From contig NZ_CP022743.1 in NCBI RefSeq assembly GCF_002257585.1, forward strand, positions 5,237,340-5,301,339: DNA of 64,000 bases. The letters are read 5' to 3'. Numbering within the stretch: position 1 is the first letter of the stretch; every line of letters begins with the position of its first letter. Below the pieces are notes generated by a model, which worked only from the letters and a program-made list of their open reading frames with translations, was not told the origin of the DNA and ran no database searches. Origin of the DNA: Mucilaginibacter xinganensis (lineage in GTDB: Bacteria; Bacteroidota; Bacteroidia; Sphingobacteriales; Sphingobacteriaceae). This document shows positions 1-8,365 of the stretch, piece after piece. A program made the translations under genes and the position numbers.

Positions 1-1020
1 TGATTCCGACAAAAATTGTGCGATCAGACTCTTGCGCGATGAGCCCAATACCTTGCGGACACCAACTTCGCGGGCACGGTTGGCTGACCGTGCTGTCGAC
101 AGGTTCATGAAATTGATGCAGGCCAACGCCAGTATAAAAATGGCAATTACCGAAAATATGTAGATATACTGCACATTGCCATTGATGCCAAGCTCGCGCT
201 GCCTGTTGGAGTGCAGGTGAATGTCTATAAGCGACGTTAAACTGAGCCTGATATAATTACCTTTTGCTTCAAATTTTCCATAATCAAATGCGGGTGTGGT
301 TTCGTTGCGGCGGATAAGCGCCGGGAATTGGGCTGTCAATTTAGCAGGGTCAGCACCTTGTTTAAGCAGGATATAAGTGCCGGTATTAAAATGGCTCCAA
401 CTATGATCTTTATTGGCTTGCATGCCCAGTAATATGTCGGCATAAAAATGCGATTGGGCAGGCATGTTTTCCATAACGCCGGTTACTTTATGCAGGCTGC
501 TGTCACTAACCAATAACATTACTTTGCCAACCACATCAATTGTGTTAAAATATTTTATGGCAATGTCCTTGCTGATAACCATTGAATTGGCTTCTGTCAA
601 AGCAGTTTTAGCATCGCCTTGTAACAGGGGCAAGGTGAAAATATGGAATATTGCATTATCACAATAAAACGCCTTTTTCTCATCTATAACTTCATTACCT
701 TTTTTAAAGCGAATGTTTACCCCCTGTCCAATCCGCATTGCACTCTCAACTTCGGGATACTCCTTTACCAATGCGTCACCAACCGGCGGGGCAGTTATGG
801 CAAATGATGTTTCATTAGTTCCGGCTTTCAGATCCGTATTTACACGGTAGATCCTGTCGTGCTTAATATTGAACCTGTCGTAACTCAATTCATCAAACAC
901 ATAAAAAACAATAAGCAGGCAGGTTGCCAGGCCTAATGCAAGCCCCAGGACGTTGATGAATGTGAATCCCTTGTTTTTTAATAAGCTGCGGAACGCTGTT
1001 TTGATATAATTTTTAAACAT
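1..1020 (-). CDS. ABC transporter permease, FtsX/MacB type (3' part cut off by window edge)
   Basis: The reading frame is open from an ATG at 1018-1020 to the window edge, giving about 340 residues. The N-terminus (MFKNYIKTAFRSLLKNKGF, then a hydrophobic segment at about residues 19-43) is the usual start of Bacteroidota FtsX-like permeases. A long periplasmic MacB-type core follows, and a second membrane segment near residue 280 leads into NLSTARSANRAREVGVRK, the conserved cytoplasmic motif of this family. Such permeases work with an ATPase in efflux or lipoprotein/peptide export; the substrate cannot be read from the sequence. The C-terminal membrane helices lie outside the window, so the gene is partial rather than broken. 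Confidence 0.9.
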   Translation of the reverse strand, partial: MFKNYIKTAFRSLLKNKGFTFINVLGLALGLATCLLIVFYVFDELSYDRFNIKHDRIYRVNTDLKAGTNETSFAITAPPVGDALVKEYPEVESAMRIGQGVNIRFKKGNEVIDEKKAFYCDNAIFHIFTLPLLQGDAKTALTEANSMVISKDIAIKYFNTIDVVGKVMLLVSDSSLHKVTGVMENMPAQSHFYADILLGMQANKDHSWSHFNTGTYILLKQGADPAKLTAQFPALIRRNETTPAFDYGKFEAKGNYIRLSLTSLIDIHLHSNRQRELGINGNVQYIYIFSVIAIFILALACINFMNLSTARSANRAREVGVRKVLGSSRKSLIAQFLSES

Positions 1021-1032
1021 AACGAATAAATA

Positions 1033-1065
1033 AGCTTTGATAAAGCTATAACTAATTATTTAGTT
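1033..1065. repeat. Two short adjacent inverted repeats upstream of the ABC permease
   Basis: AGCTTT/AAAGCT with a 3-base loop (1033-1047) is followed directly by AACTAA/TTAGTT with a 4-base loop (1050-1065). They lie 13-45 bases upstream of the permease ATG on the minus strand, where an operator or leader hairpin could sit. Short AT-rich palindromes also arise by chance, so function is uncertain. Confidence 0.3.
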
Positions 1066-1164
1066 AATCAAGCACTCCTTTAAGTTTTTTAAATTGACTT
1101 TGTAATTATAGATCGGTGGCTAAACATTCATTTTATTGTTATTCCTTTGTATAAAAAACTATTT

Positions 1165-1626
1165 ATGTCATTACAACCAGGTTCACCCGCTCCGCAGTTC
1201 ACCTTATTTTCATCCGCTTTAAAAGAAGTTTCACTGGCTGATTTTAAAGGAAAAAAAGTAGTACTTCACTTTTTTCCGATGGCCTTTACCGGCGTTTGTA
1301 CAACTCAGTTGTGCACCATGCGCGATAACTTTGGCTATTATGATGGCCTTAATGCAACTATATTAGGCATCTCTGTTGACTCCCCTTTTACGCTGGCTAA
1401 GTTTAAAGAGGATAATAATTACCAGTTTGAGTTGTTATCTGACTTTAACAAGGAAGTATCAACAGCCTATGGTGCCATATATGAGCAGTTTGTATTCGGA
1501 TTAAAAGGCGTATCCAAACGCGCCGCTTTTGTGATAGACGAGGAGCAAAATATTGTTTATGCAGAAGTACTTGAATCGGCAGGCGATTTGCCTGATTTTG
1601 CTGCAATTGCTGAAGCTGTAAAGTAA
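1165..1626 (+). CDS. Peroxiredoxin, AhpE/PrxQ (Bcp)-like
   Basis: This 153-residue protein is a thiol peroxidase that would reduce hydrogen peroxide or organic peroxides in the cytoplasm. Residues 38-45 read PMAFTGVC, matching the peroxiredoxin motif PxxxT/SxxC with Cys45 as peroxidatic cysteine. Cys50 lies five residues later, the position of the resolving cysteine in many PrxQ/Bcp enzymes. The frame can be extended to a TTG at 1147, but the ATG at 1165 starts the normal N-terminus (MSLQPGSPAPQF), so I chose it. The gene stands alone, divergent from the permease. AhpE-like and Bcp-like assignments are both possible. Confidence 0.9.
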   Translation: MSLQPGSPAPQFTLFSSALKEVSLADFKGKKVVLHFFPMAFTGVCTTQLCTMRDNFGYYDGLNATILGISVDSPFTLAKFKEDNNYQFELLSDFNKEVSTAYGAIYEQFVFGLKGVSKRAAFVIDEEQNIVYAEVLESAGDLPDFAAIAEAVK

Positions 1627-1835
1627 ATATCCAAATATGACAGGTGGCAGGTTATCCAAAAGATGTAATTGGCCATCTTTGTTTTCATAAAGGCTATACC
1701 CTGGAATGCTTTCATCCGCTTCACTTTTACCAATAGACAGTGCTTATTAAAGGCCAATAACTACCGGTAATTAAGTATTTTAGCGAAAGAACGATTGTTT
1801 TTTCAAAAAAAATGTGATGTTTTAAAAAGAAATCC

Positions 1836-1843
1836 TATTTTTG
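1836..1843 (+). promoter_or_regulatory. Possible -7 box for tRNA-Arg
   Basis: TATTTTTG fits the Bacteroidota -7 consensus TAnnTTTG and ends 16 bases before the tRNA, which suits a start point near 1850. No good -33 TTTG is seen at the usual spacing. Confidence 0.4.
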
Positions 1844-1859
1844 CAGTCCGATAAAAAAA

Positions 1860-1933
1860 GCACTTGTAGCTCAATTGGATAGAGCACCTGACTACGGATC
1901 AGGAGGTTAGGGGTTCGACTCCCTTCAAGTGCA
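1860..1933 (+). tRNA. tRNA-Arg (anticodon ACG)
   Basis: A full cloverleaf can be folded by eye. The acceptor stem is GCACTTG/CAAGTGC, the D stem GCTC/GAGC, and the anticodon stem CCTGA/TCAGG with loop CTACGGA, giving anticodon ACG at 1894-1896. The T arm AGGGG-TTCGACT-CCCTT has one G-T pair. The discriminator is A at 1933 and CCA is not encoded, so it would be added after transcription. ACG, modified to ICG, reads CGU, CGC and CGA codons. Confidence 0.95.
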
Positions 1934-1976
1934 CATAATAAATACACTTTCAGTTATGAAAGTAAAATAAAGATTT

Positions 1977-2007
1977 AAGCCTTTCTGTATAGTACCGAAA
2001 GGCTTTT
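1977..2007 (+). terminator. Probable intrinsic terminator after tRNA-Arg
   Basis: A perfect 9-bp stem, AAGCCTTTC (1977-1985) with GAAAGGCTT (1997-2005), has an 11-base loop and is followed by TT and an AT-rich stretch. It lies 43 bases past the tRNA and 15 bases before the adk start. It could therefore also act as a leader hairpin for adk. Confidence 0.6.
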
Positions 2008-2021
2008 AATTTGATAAGAGC

Positions 2022-2594
2022 ATGCTGAACCTGGTATTGTTTGGTCCTCCCGGAGCTGGGAAAGGGACACAATCACAAAAACTTATAGAAAAATACGGAT
2101 TGATCCACTTATCCACCGGCGATTTATTGCGCGGTGAAATTTCACAGGGCACCGAGCTTGGTTTAGAAGCGAAGAAGCTGATGGATGAAGGAAAATTAGT
2201 TCCTGATGCCGTAGTTATAGGCATGATTAGCCATAAGCTGGATGCCAATAAGGAAGCTAAAGGTTTCATTTTTGATGGTTTCCCGCGCACAGTGGCCCAG
2301 GCAGAAGCGCTGGATACTCTCCTGGAGAGTAAAAATGCCCCTATATCAGGCATGATAGCACTTGAGGTTAATGATGATGAGCTTGAAAAACGCTTGCTGC
2401 TTAGAGGTAAGGATTCAGGCAGGCCTGATGATGCCAACCCTGAAGTTATCCGCAAAAGAATAAAAGAATATAACGACAAAACCGCGCCTGTTGCCGGTTT
2501 TTATCAAAATCAAAGTAAATATAAAAGCATAAATGGCATCGGTTCGGTTACCGAAATATTTGATGCCATCAATACTATTATAGGTTCATATTAA
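2022..2594 (+). CDS. adk: Adenylate kinase
   Basis: Adenylate kinase interconverts ATP + AMP and 2 ADP in the cytoplasm. The P-loop GPPGAGKGT is at residues 8-16. The AMP-binding region STGDLLR follows, then FDGFPRT and the arginine-containing segment RGKDSGRPDD near residues 126-135. At 190 residues it is the short form: the insert between the two RxxGRxDD-type arginines is a small loop instead of a full lid domain, as in many Bacteroidota. The ATG at 2022 directly precedes the first beta strand. Together with obgE downstream this is a common Bacteroidota pairing, here separated by a repeat hairpin. Confidence 0.97.
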   Translation: MLNLVLFGPPGAGKGTQSQKLIEKYGLIHLSTGDLLRGEISQGTELGLEAKKLMDEGKLVPDAVVIGMISHKLDANKEAKGFIFDGFPRTVAQAEALDTLLESKNAPISGMIALEVNDDELEKRLLLRGKDSGRPDDANPEVIRKRIKEYNDKTAPVAGFYQNQSKYKSINGIGSVTEIFDAINTIIGSY

Positions 2595-2596
2595 TT

Positions 2597-2699
2597 AAGT
2601 CCGAAAGTCCGAAAGTCGGAAAAGTCAGTAAAGTCCGGAAGATTAGGCAACCCGCTTAGCATCTTTCGGACTTTACTGACTTTCGGACTTTCCCGACTC
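2597..2699. repeat. Tandem AAGTC(C/G)G-type units forming a long imperfect hairpin
   Basis: The left arm (2597-2643) contains five units of 8-10 bases, each beginning AAGTC: AAGTCCGA, AAGTCCGA, AAGTCGGAA, AAGTCAGTA and AAGTCCGGA. The right arm (2660-2699) is nearly the reverse complement of the left, including GACTTTACTGACTTTC opposite the AAGTCAGTAAAGTC segment. The arms pair over roughly 35 bp around a loop of about 17 bases (TAGGCAACCCGCTTAGC). It fills the adk-obgE gap almost completely. It could be a transcription terminator, an mRNA-stabilising hairpin or a REP-like repeat; there is no U-tract directly after it on the plus strand. Confidence 0.8.
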
Positions 2700-2712
2700 A
2701 AAAAGAAAAAAA

Positions 2713-3711
2713 ATGTCTCAAGGTTCAAATTTTGTTGATTATGTAAAGATCTGTTGCCGCTCCGGCCACGGAGGGGCGGGCTCTGCGCATTTGCACCGCG
2801 ATATATTAACTTCAAAAGGCGGCCCTGATGGCGGCGACGGTGGCCGTGGCGGGCACGTTATTGTAAAAGGTAACGCCCAGTTATGGACCATGTTACACCT
2901 TAAATACCGTAAACATGTAATTGCCGGAGATGGTGATTCGGGCGGCAGCTCATTACGCAGCGGAAAAACCGGCAGGGACGAGATCCTGGAAGTACCCTTG
3001 GGTACTACTGTAAAAAATGCTGAAACCGGCGAGATTATTTTTGAGATTACGGAAGATGGCGAAACAAGAATATTAACCCCCGGCGGTCGGGGCGGGCAGG
3101 GAAACTGGCACTTTAAAACATCCACCCAACAAACACCCCGTTATTCACAACCCGGCGAAGAAGGTAAAGAAGATTGGAACATACTGGAGCTGAAAATATT
3201 AGCCGATGTTGGCCTGGTTGGATTCCCTAATGCCGGTAAGTCAACCCTGCTTTCTGTGGTATCAGCCGCCAAACCCGAGATTGCTGACTATGCATTTACC
3301 ACTATAGTGCCTAACCTGGGGATTGTGGCCTACAGGGGCGGCAAGTCGTTCGTTATGGCTGATATCCCGGGAATAATTGAAGGGGCATCGCAGGGGAAAG
3401 GTTTGGGTTTCCGGTTTTTAAGGCATATTGAACGCAACTCGGTATTGTTATTTATGGTACCGGCAGATACCAACCGGTCTATCAAAGAAGAATACCAGAT
3501 TTTACTGCACGAACTGAAAGAATATAATCCTGAAATGCTTCACAAGCCAAGGGTACTGGCGGTCACCAAATCAGACATGCTGGATGATGAACTAATGACC
3601 GAAATGAAAAAGGAACTCCCTACTGATGTTCCGTCCATCTTTATCTCGTCAGTAGCCCAGAAAAACATCAATGAGCTAAAAGACCTGTTATGGAAAGAGA
3701 TCACCAAATAG
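2713..3711 (+). CDS. obgE: Obg/CgtA ribosome-associated GTPase
   Basis: Obg is an essential GTPase that binds the 50S subunit and links ribosome maturation to stress signalling. The N-terminal Obg fold (about residues 1-160) is glycine-rich, with GGPDGGDGGRGG near residue 36 and PGGRGGQGN near 123. The G domain follows: G1 GFPNAGKST near residues 170-178, G3 DIPGIIEGA near 218, G4 TKSD near 286 and G5 SSVA near 316. At 332 residues it lacks the C-terminal OCT domain of Gram-positive Obg, which is normal here. The ATG at 2713 follows an A-rich stretch. It lies just past the repeat hairpin and is probably co-transcribed with adk. Confidence 0.97.
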   Translation: MSQGSNFVDYVKICCRSGHGGAGSAHLHRDILTSKGGPDGGDGGRGGHVIVKGNAQLWTMLHLKYRKHVIAGDGDSGGSSLRSGKTGRDEILEVPLGTTVKNAETGEIIFEITEDGETRILTPGGRGGQGNWHFKTSTQQTPRYSQPGEEGKEDWNILELKILADVGLVGFPNAGKSTLLSVVSAAKPEIADYAFTTIVPNLGIVAYRGGKSFVMADIPGIIEGASQGKGLGFRFLRHIERNSVLLFMVPADTNRSIKEEYQILLHELKEYNPEMLHKPRVLAVTKSDMLDDELMTEMKKELPTDVPSIFISSVAQKNINELKDLLWKEITK

Positions 3712-3790
3712 CTTTAAATTAAAAGGTATCGCTATCTTATCATCGTTTTAATGGCAGTAACGCGCTAAAAGCACATGGTGGTTAATTGAA

Positions 3791-4882
3791 ATGGAAAAAC
3801 CGGGCAATCGGATAAAACTTTTAGACGGGTTTAGGGCTATTGCCATAATGGCTGTGCTGCTTTTCCATTTTTTTTCCAGATACGCAGGTTCGCCGTCACT
3901 TTACCCTTACAACAATAAGTACAACTTTTTTTCGTACGGCTTTATGGGGGTACATTTTTTCTTCCTCATCAGCGGATTTGTAATTTTCTTTACCCTCGAA
4001 AAAACAGCAACCTTTCCTGCTTTCTGGAAAAAACGCCTCATTAGGCTCTTTCCCTCCATGGCGATAGCATCCGTTTTAACGTTCATCATCTTCCGTCTTT
4101 TTGACAACCAGCTACTTTTCCCCGAGAGCCATCGGGTTGCTAATTTTGCAACCGGCTTAACTTTCATCAATCCTGCCTTAATTAATTACATGTTGCATCC
4201 CCGCGTCGGTTTCCAGTATTTAAGCGGATCTTACTGGAGCTTATGGCCTGAAATACAATTTTATCTTTTTGCAAGTGTTCTATTTTACATCAATAAAAAA
4301 AACTTTACCCGAAACTTCAGTTTAATTTCCGTTTTCCTGATTTGCGTTAACCACTTAATGCAAAATATACTTAAAAATAACGTGCTGCACATTCATTTGC
4401 CACAAGCCTTTTTGAACAACTATTTATTTTTTTACCAGCTTTTCAATTTACTGTACTTCCTTCCATTTTTTTGCGCGGGAATGCTTTTTTATTTATTATA
4501 CAAACACAACAACCAAGCTAATTTGTCTGTTAAAATTTGCCTTGGTTTTTTCCTGACCTATATTTTCTATACAGGATTTGGCGTTGCCGAACATTTCATT
4601 TATACCTTCATGTTTGCTTTGTTTTTCTGCTTTATCTATTATCCCAAAAAGCTAGCATTTTTAAACAACCCATTAATTTCACGGATCGGGATTTCATCCT
4701 ATTTCCTGTACCTTATCCACGAGCATATAGGTGTATTAATGATAAACAAACTGGGGAAACACTTTATGCCGGCCGGCTTTGTTTTTACAATTTTGCTCAT
4801 CTGCTGCTTAACGTTTATAAGCATCCTGTACAGCGAGACTATTGAAAAAAGAATAAGTGCTTTTTTGAGAGGGAAAAAATGA
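3791..4882 (+). CDS. Membrane acyltransferase, OafA/acyltransferase-3 family
   Basis: This 363-residue integral membrane protein probably moves an acyl group, usually acetyl, onto a surface sugar. The N-terminus LDGFRAIAIMAVLLFHFF has the family's LDGxRAxA motif and the catalytic-type His in helix 1. Further conserved parts are GFMGVHFFFLISGFVIF (helix 2), YWSLWPEIQFYL near residue 145, and SSYFLYLIHE in the last third. About ten hydrophobic segments are visible. It is on the plus strand and ends four bases from the stop of the convergent polysaccharide cluster, so a role in decorating that glycan is plausible but inferred. Confidence 0.88.
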   Translation: MEKPGNRIKLLDGFRAIAIMAVLLFHFFSRYAGSPSLYPYNNKYNFFSYGFMGVHFFFLISGFVIFFTLEKTATFPAFWKKRLIRLFPSMAIASVLTFIIFRLFDNQLLFPESHRVANFATGLTFINPALINYMLHPRVGFQYLSGSYWSLWPEIQFYLFASVLFYINKKNFTRNFSLISVFLICVNHLMQNILKNNVLHIHLPQAFLNNYLFFYQLFNLLYFLPFFCAGMLFYLLYKHNNQANLSVKICLGFFLTYIFYTGFGVAEHFIYTFMFALFFCFIYYPKKLAFLNNPLISRIGISSYFLYLIHEHIGVLMINKLGKHFMPAGFVFTILLICCLTFISILYSETIEKRISAFLRGKK

Positions 4883-4886
4883 CCGG

Positions 4887-6467
4887 TTACCGCTTTCTGT
4901 TTGTTGAATATAACACGTAGTTATCGCTCAGCATTGACAGGTTGAAGCCGGTATAGCCGGGAAAGCTTTTCATAATCATTTTCTCTTTTGGCCCGTTGTA
5001 ACTCTCAGGTAACACGATGTAAAGCGGGCCTGAAAAACCATCGTAACGGTATTCATCCATATCTATCTTTAAATCGTCAGCAATGGGCGACAGGTTGATA
5101 ACCCGGTTATGCAGAATCTCCTGCCCTATTTCGTTTGATATAAAAACAAAAATGGCATTTTTATTTTCGCGGTCAAGTTTCATAACGGCGTTTAACGCCG
5201 ACTGATCAATATTTATCTGCGAGATTCCGGAAACACCTTTTGCGCTCCGGTTTTGATTTATATCGTAACCTTTAACAAGGTAATTTACGCTGTAAACGGC
5301 AATCCCCAGGCATAAAACGCCAAAACCTACCTGATATCCGCGTTTTAGCCGGGCCACCAGGTAAAGCATTCCGGGCACCATCAACAAGCCAATTATTCTA
5401 AAATGCCGCGCTTCGTATGAAATATTAAGCTGCCGCAGATAGGCGATGGCAAAGAAAAGCACTGCGCCAAAGTAGAACACCATAATAATTAACCGGTAGT
5501 TACTGTTTGGAACTTTGCGGACTAGCACATAGATTAATGTTAAGCTTAAAATGGCGAGAACTATCAAAATAACCAAAGCCCATTGATGACTGAACATTGG
5601 CCGGCCAAAATTATACATCAGCCCGTGAAAAAAATCATCAAGCGAAAAACCGGAAAGAACAGGCGTTGACAACGGGAAGCTGAATGCTTCGGCACTTAAC
5701 TTAAATCCTTTTGAAATAGTTGCGGGACTTTGCCCCTTTGACAAGAAAAACACATAAATGGCAGCCAGCGAAACAGCGGCGGGAACTCCTGTCCATAAAC
5801 CTTTTTTAACCCATTCTAAAATACCGGCCCGGTAGGAGCACGTGCTTACCCATAGGCAAAAAAGGCCGGCAACGTACATCCAGATAAATGAGGACTTACA
5901 AAAGAAACCTATCCAGCCCGAAAAAAGGACAAACAGCACCATTTTCCACCCCGTTTTTTTAAATGAAAAACATCCATATAAAAACCACCCCTGGAATGCG
6001 AAAAGCAATACTTCGCCACCATTGTAAAAAACATAAGGGACAAAAAAAGCAAGCTGGCAAACAATAAATACTAAGCTTAGTGCTGATATAAATGGTGTAA
6101 AGCCTATTTTTTTAAAAAAACAATAAAAGCCTGCCAGTCCGCAAAGCTGGGCCAGCGCAACAGTTACCGCCATTGCCTGCCCTATATTAATATCCGCCGC
6201 AAGATTAAAAAAATATGGAACAAGATATTGTCCCGGCGACCACCACACAGAAAACTCGTCGTAGTTCTGTGAGATATCACTCTGATCAGGTGCCGATAGT
6301 ACATTAAACCCACTACCCAGCCGCATACTTCGCAATATATTAAACCCATTCGCCGGGTCTGGAAAAAGCGCCGGCGGAATAAAAAACAGAACTACGCCCA
6401 CAGCCAGTACAGCAATACCAACTACCAGCAGGATGATCTTATACGAAGAACTTTTTTGCGGAACCAT
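4887..6467 (-). CDS. Multi-pass membrane protein, GT-C glycosyltransferase-like, unassigned
   Basis: I do not recognise a specific family. The ATG at 6467 gives 526 residues; an upstream TTG at 6479 would add four. About eleven hydrophobic helices are followed by a soluble tail of about 110 residues (from KGYDINQNRS). The layout of a long hydrophobic block with an acidic first loop (SAPDQSDISQNYDEFS) and a short globular C-terminus is that of GT-C type lipid-linked sugar transferases (PMT/ArnT-like). No diagnostic motif is certain. It is the last gene of the minus-strand cluster and follows another membrane protein of the same style after 18 bases. Confidence 0.7.
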   Translation of the reverse strand: MVPQKSSSYKIILLVVGIAVLAVGVVLFFIPPALFPDPANGFNILRSMRLGSGFNVLSAPDQSDISQNYDEFSVWWSPGQYLVPYFFNLAADINIGQAMAVTVALAQLCGLAGFYCFFKKIGFTPFISALSLVFIVCQLAFFVPYVFYNGGEVLLFAFQGWFLYGCFSFKKTGWKMVLFVLFSGWIGFFCKSSFIWMYVAGLFCLWVSTCSYRAGILEWVKKGLWTGVPAAVSLAAIYVFFLSKGQSPATISKGFKLSAEAFSFPLSTPVLSGFSLDDFFHGLMYNFGRPMFSHQWALVILIVLAILSLTLIYVLVRKVPNSNYRLIIMVFYFGAVLFFAIAYLRQLNISYEARHFRIIGLLMVPGMLYLVARLKRGYQVGFGVLCLGIAVYSVNYLVKGYDINQNRSAKGVSGISQINIDQSALNAVMKLDRENKNAIFVFISNEIGQEILHNRVINLSPIADDLKIDMDEYRYDGFSGPLYIVLPESYNGPKEKMIMKSFPGYTGFNLSMLSDNYVLYSTNRKR

Positions 6468-6485
6468 CAGATTTACCAATTAATA

Positions 6486-7796
6486 TTACCTGTCATATTT
6501 TTCCAAAAAATACGATACGTTATCACTGAAAATATTGCATGTGGGTTTAATGCCCACAGTTTTATTTTGAAAGTGCACCCGATATTTTTCGGTAAGCTCT
6601 TTATCGGCTCCGTAATGCTTTAAAAAAAAAGCGTTGTTTAACGAGATAGCATCAGAATACCCCAGGCTAACAAATCCCAATAGCACATAAATTACTATAG
6701 GGGCCATTTTAAGATAGCCCGATTTCACAAACTTAAACAGATAAGTAAAGAAAACATAAACGAACACCGGAATTATCGGAATCAAAAATCTCGTATCGTA
6801 ATAGGGCCACAAAAAAATCATCACCAGGTAGGTTAAAAACACCCAAAATGCAAAATGATCAATCAATTTCAGTTTAACAGTGGCTCTAAAAAAAATAAAT
6901 AATGCTGCACCTCCTGTTATAACCAGCAAATATTGAGCGTTGTCAAACCCTTTTATGGTCACAACACCCGCAAGTTTGCTGTACGGAATATTCCAGATCA
7001 ACTCGCCAAGCTCTTTAAAATGCAATGATAACCGGCCGGCTATCGAAAGGGGGTCTTTAATCATCAGCGTCAAATCCAGTTGGCGTAAATAATCAACTTT
7101 GGTTTGCAAAAAGGGCAGTTTGATAATAAACACGGCTAAAGCCGCCGAAATCACAACAAATACCGAAAGCAACAGCACCCAGTAAGCCGCAATTTTTGCC
7201 CGGTTAGTATAAATAAGATAAAGAACCATGCCAGGGGCTATGGCAACCCCTGCGGTGCGGACATAAATACTTGCAGCAGTGAACAGCAGCGCTGCTGCAA
7301 CAAAGATCACAGAGCCTTCAAAAAATTTTGTCCAGCAATAAATACCCGATATAAAAAGTGCAGCAAATAATTGGTCGGACACCGGCAAAGTAAAATGCTT
7401 GATATTGATAAACGATAACATCACCAGCGAAAAAAAGAAGAGCTTATTATCAATATATAACACTTTTGTAAGCATGTAGCAGGCTACCAGCGTACACAAT
7501 ATATTAACCGCGGTAATTGACATGGAGTTTAACAAGTGTAGCTTGTTAAGTAAAAACAAAAGCTGCGGATAGCCATGCGGTAACACGTCATGTGCTAAAT
7601 TGCTGTTCGTATCCAGTGTCCCGTTTAACAATTCCAGGATATTCAGATACCTGATGCCATCGGTTATAAGCCGCAGCGGGGTGAAAATATTAAGCAACAC
7701 CAGCAGTGCAACTATGCAGAACAAGCCAACGGTTAACGGGGTATTAAAATAGTTTAAGCCGGTTGCGGCTTTATCCTGTTTGGCTGACTGTATCAA
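6486..7796 (-). CDS. Multi-pass membrane protein, GT39/GT-C-like
   Basis: This 436-residue protein has about eleven membrane segments. The acidic first loop (ITDGIRYLNI) and the late motif YYDTRFLIPIIPVF resemble polyprenyl-phosphate-sugar-dependent mannosyltransferase/ArnT-like enzymes, in which an aromatic-D-x-R-F/Y segment is typical. It may transfer a sugar from a lipid carrier to a glycan or protein on the periplasmic side; this is inference. The start is TTG at 7796-7794, overlapping the upstream TGA as TTGA, so translation is probably coupled to the WcaF-like gene. Confidence 0.72.
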   Translation of the reverse strand: MIQSAKQDKAATGLNYFNTPLTVGLFCIVALLVLLNIFTPLRLITDGIRYLNILELLNGTLDTNSNLAHDVLPHGYPQLLFLLNKLHLLNSMSITAVNILCTLVACYMLTKVLYIDNKLFFFSLVMLSFINIKHFTLPVSDQLFAALFISGIYCWTKFFEGSVIFVAAALLFTAASIYVRTAGVAIAPGMVLYLIYTNRAKIAAYWVLLLSVFVVISAALAVFIIKLPFLQTKVDYLRQLDLTLMIKDPLSIAGRLSLHFKELGELIWNIPYSKLAGVVTIKGFDNAQYLLVITGGAALFIFFRATVKLKLIDHFAFWVFLTYLVMIFLWPYYDTRFLIPIIPVFVYVFFTYLFKFVKSGYLKMAPIVIYVLLGFVSLGYSDAISLNNAFFLKHYGADKELTEKYRVHFQNKTVGIKPTCNIFSDNVSYFLEKYDR

Positions 7797-8365
7797 TCTG
7801 TCTTCATTTGGCTAAAAATTCTCTTGCGGACCATCACTGCCGGGTTCCCCTGGTAAATACACCAGGCATCAAGGTTTTTATTAGCTACTGAGCCGCTGGT
7901 AAGCACCGCATGTGATGCGGCAACAACACCCGGGTTAACAATTCCACCGGCACAAATCCATACACCGTCTTCCAGTATCACCTTCCGGGTTATCAGGTCA
8001 AACGTCGCCTTTTTATAGTCATGCCCCCCGGTGAGAATCACAGCACCCTGCGAGATGCATACATTTTCACCTATCACTACATCAACAAGGCAGTCAATCC
8101 ATACATTTTCCCCAATCCAGCTGTTATGGCCAATAGTTAAGCGCCAGGGATATTTGACGCTTACACCCGGTTTTATGTTAACGCCTTTCCCTATTTTAGC
8201 ACCAAACAGCCGAAGAAAAAATACCTTCACCGCCCGTGAAGGCACCAGCCCGCTGGTTAAAAAAATCCAGTTGACATAATACCATAACAGGCGCTTTAAT
8301 GCACTGCCGCCTGGCTGATAAGGTGCGTTATTATATAATGAAAGGTCAGTTTGCTTCATCGCCAT
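7793..8365 (-). CDS. WcaF-like hexapeptide acetyltransferase
   Basis: This 190-residue left-handed beta-helix acyltransferase probably O-acetylates a sugar of the exopolysaccharide using acetyl-CoA. The N-terminal helix (LKRLLWYYVNWIFLTSGLVP) and the following LRLFGAKIGKGVNIKP are typical of colanic acid WcaF and its relatives. Repeats with isoleucine or valine at hexapeptide spacing run from about residue 70 to 165, with the catalytic His region at TGGHDY. Two ATGs are possible (8365 and 8359). The gene overlaps the end of the GT2-exosortase gene by up to 20 bases and couples to the next gene through TTGA. Confidence 0.88.
   Translation of the reverse strand: MAMKQTDLSLYNNAPYQPGGSALKRLLWYYVNWIFLTSGLVPSRAVKVFFLRLFGAKIGKGVNIKPGVSVKYPWRLTIGHNSWIGENVWIDCLVDVVIGENVCISQGAVILTGGHDYKKATFDLITRKVILEDGVWICAGGIVNPGVVAASHAVLTSGSVANKNLDAWCIYQGNPAVMVRKRIFSQMKTD

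Noticed and set aside
1147..1164. TTG start for the peroxiredoxin
   Set aside because: The six-residue extension YKKLF is not part of the family's N-terminus; the ATG at 1165 fits better.
2739..3125. Open frame opposite obgE
   Set aside because: Shadow of the glycine-rich obgE sequence; proline-rich translation with no family features.
4537..4845. Second frame inside the acyltransferase
   Set aside because: Lies fully within a well-supported gene on the same strand and shows no conserved motif.
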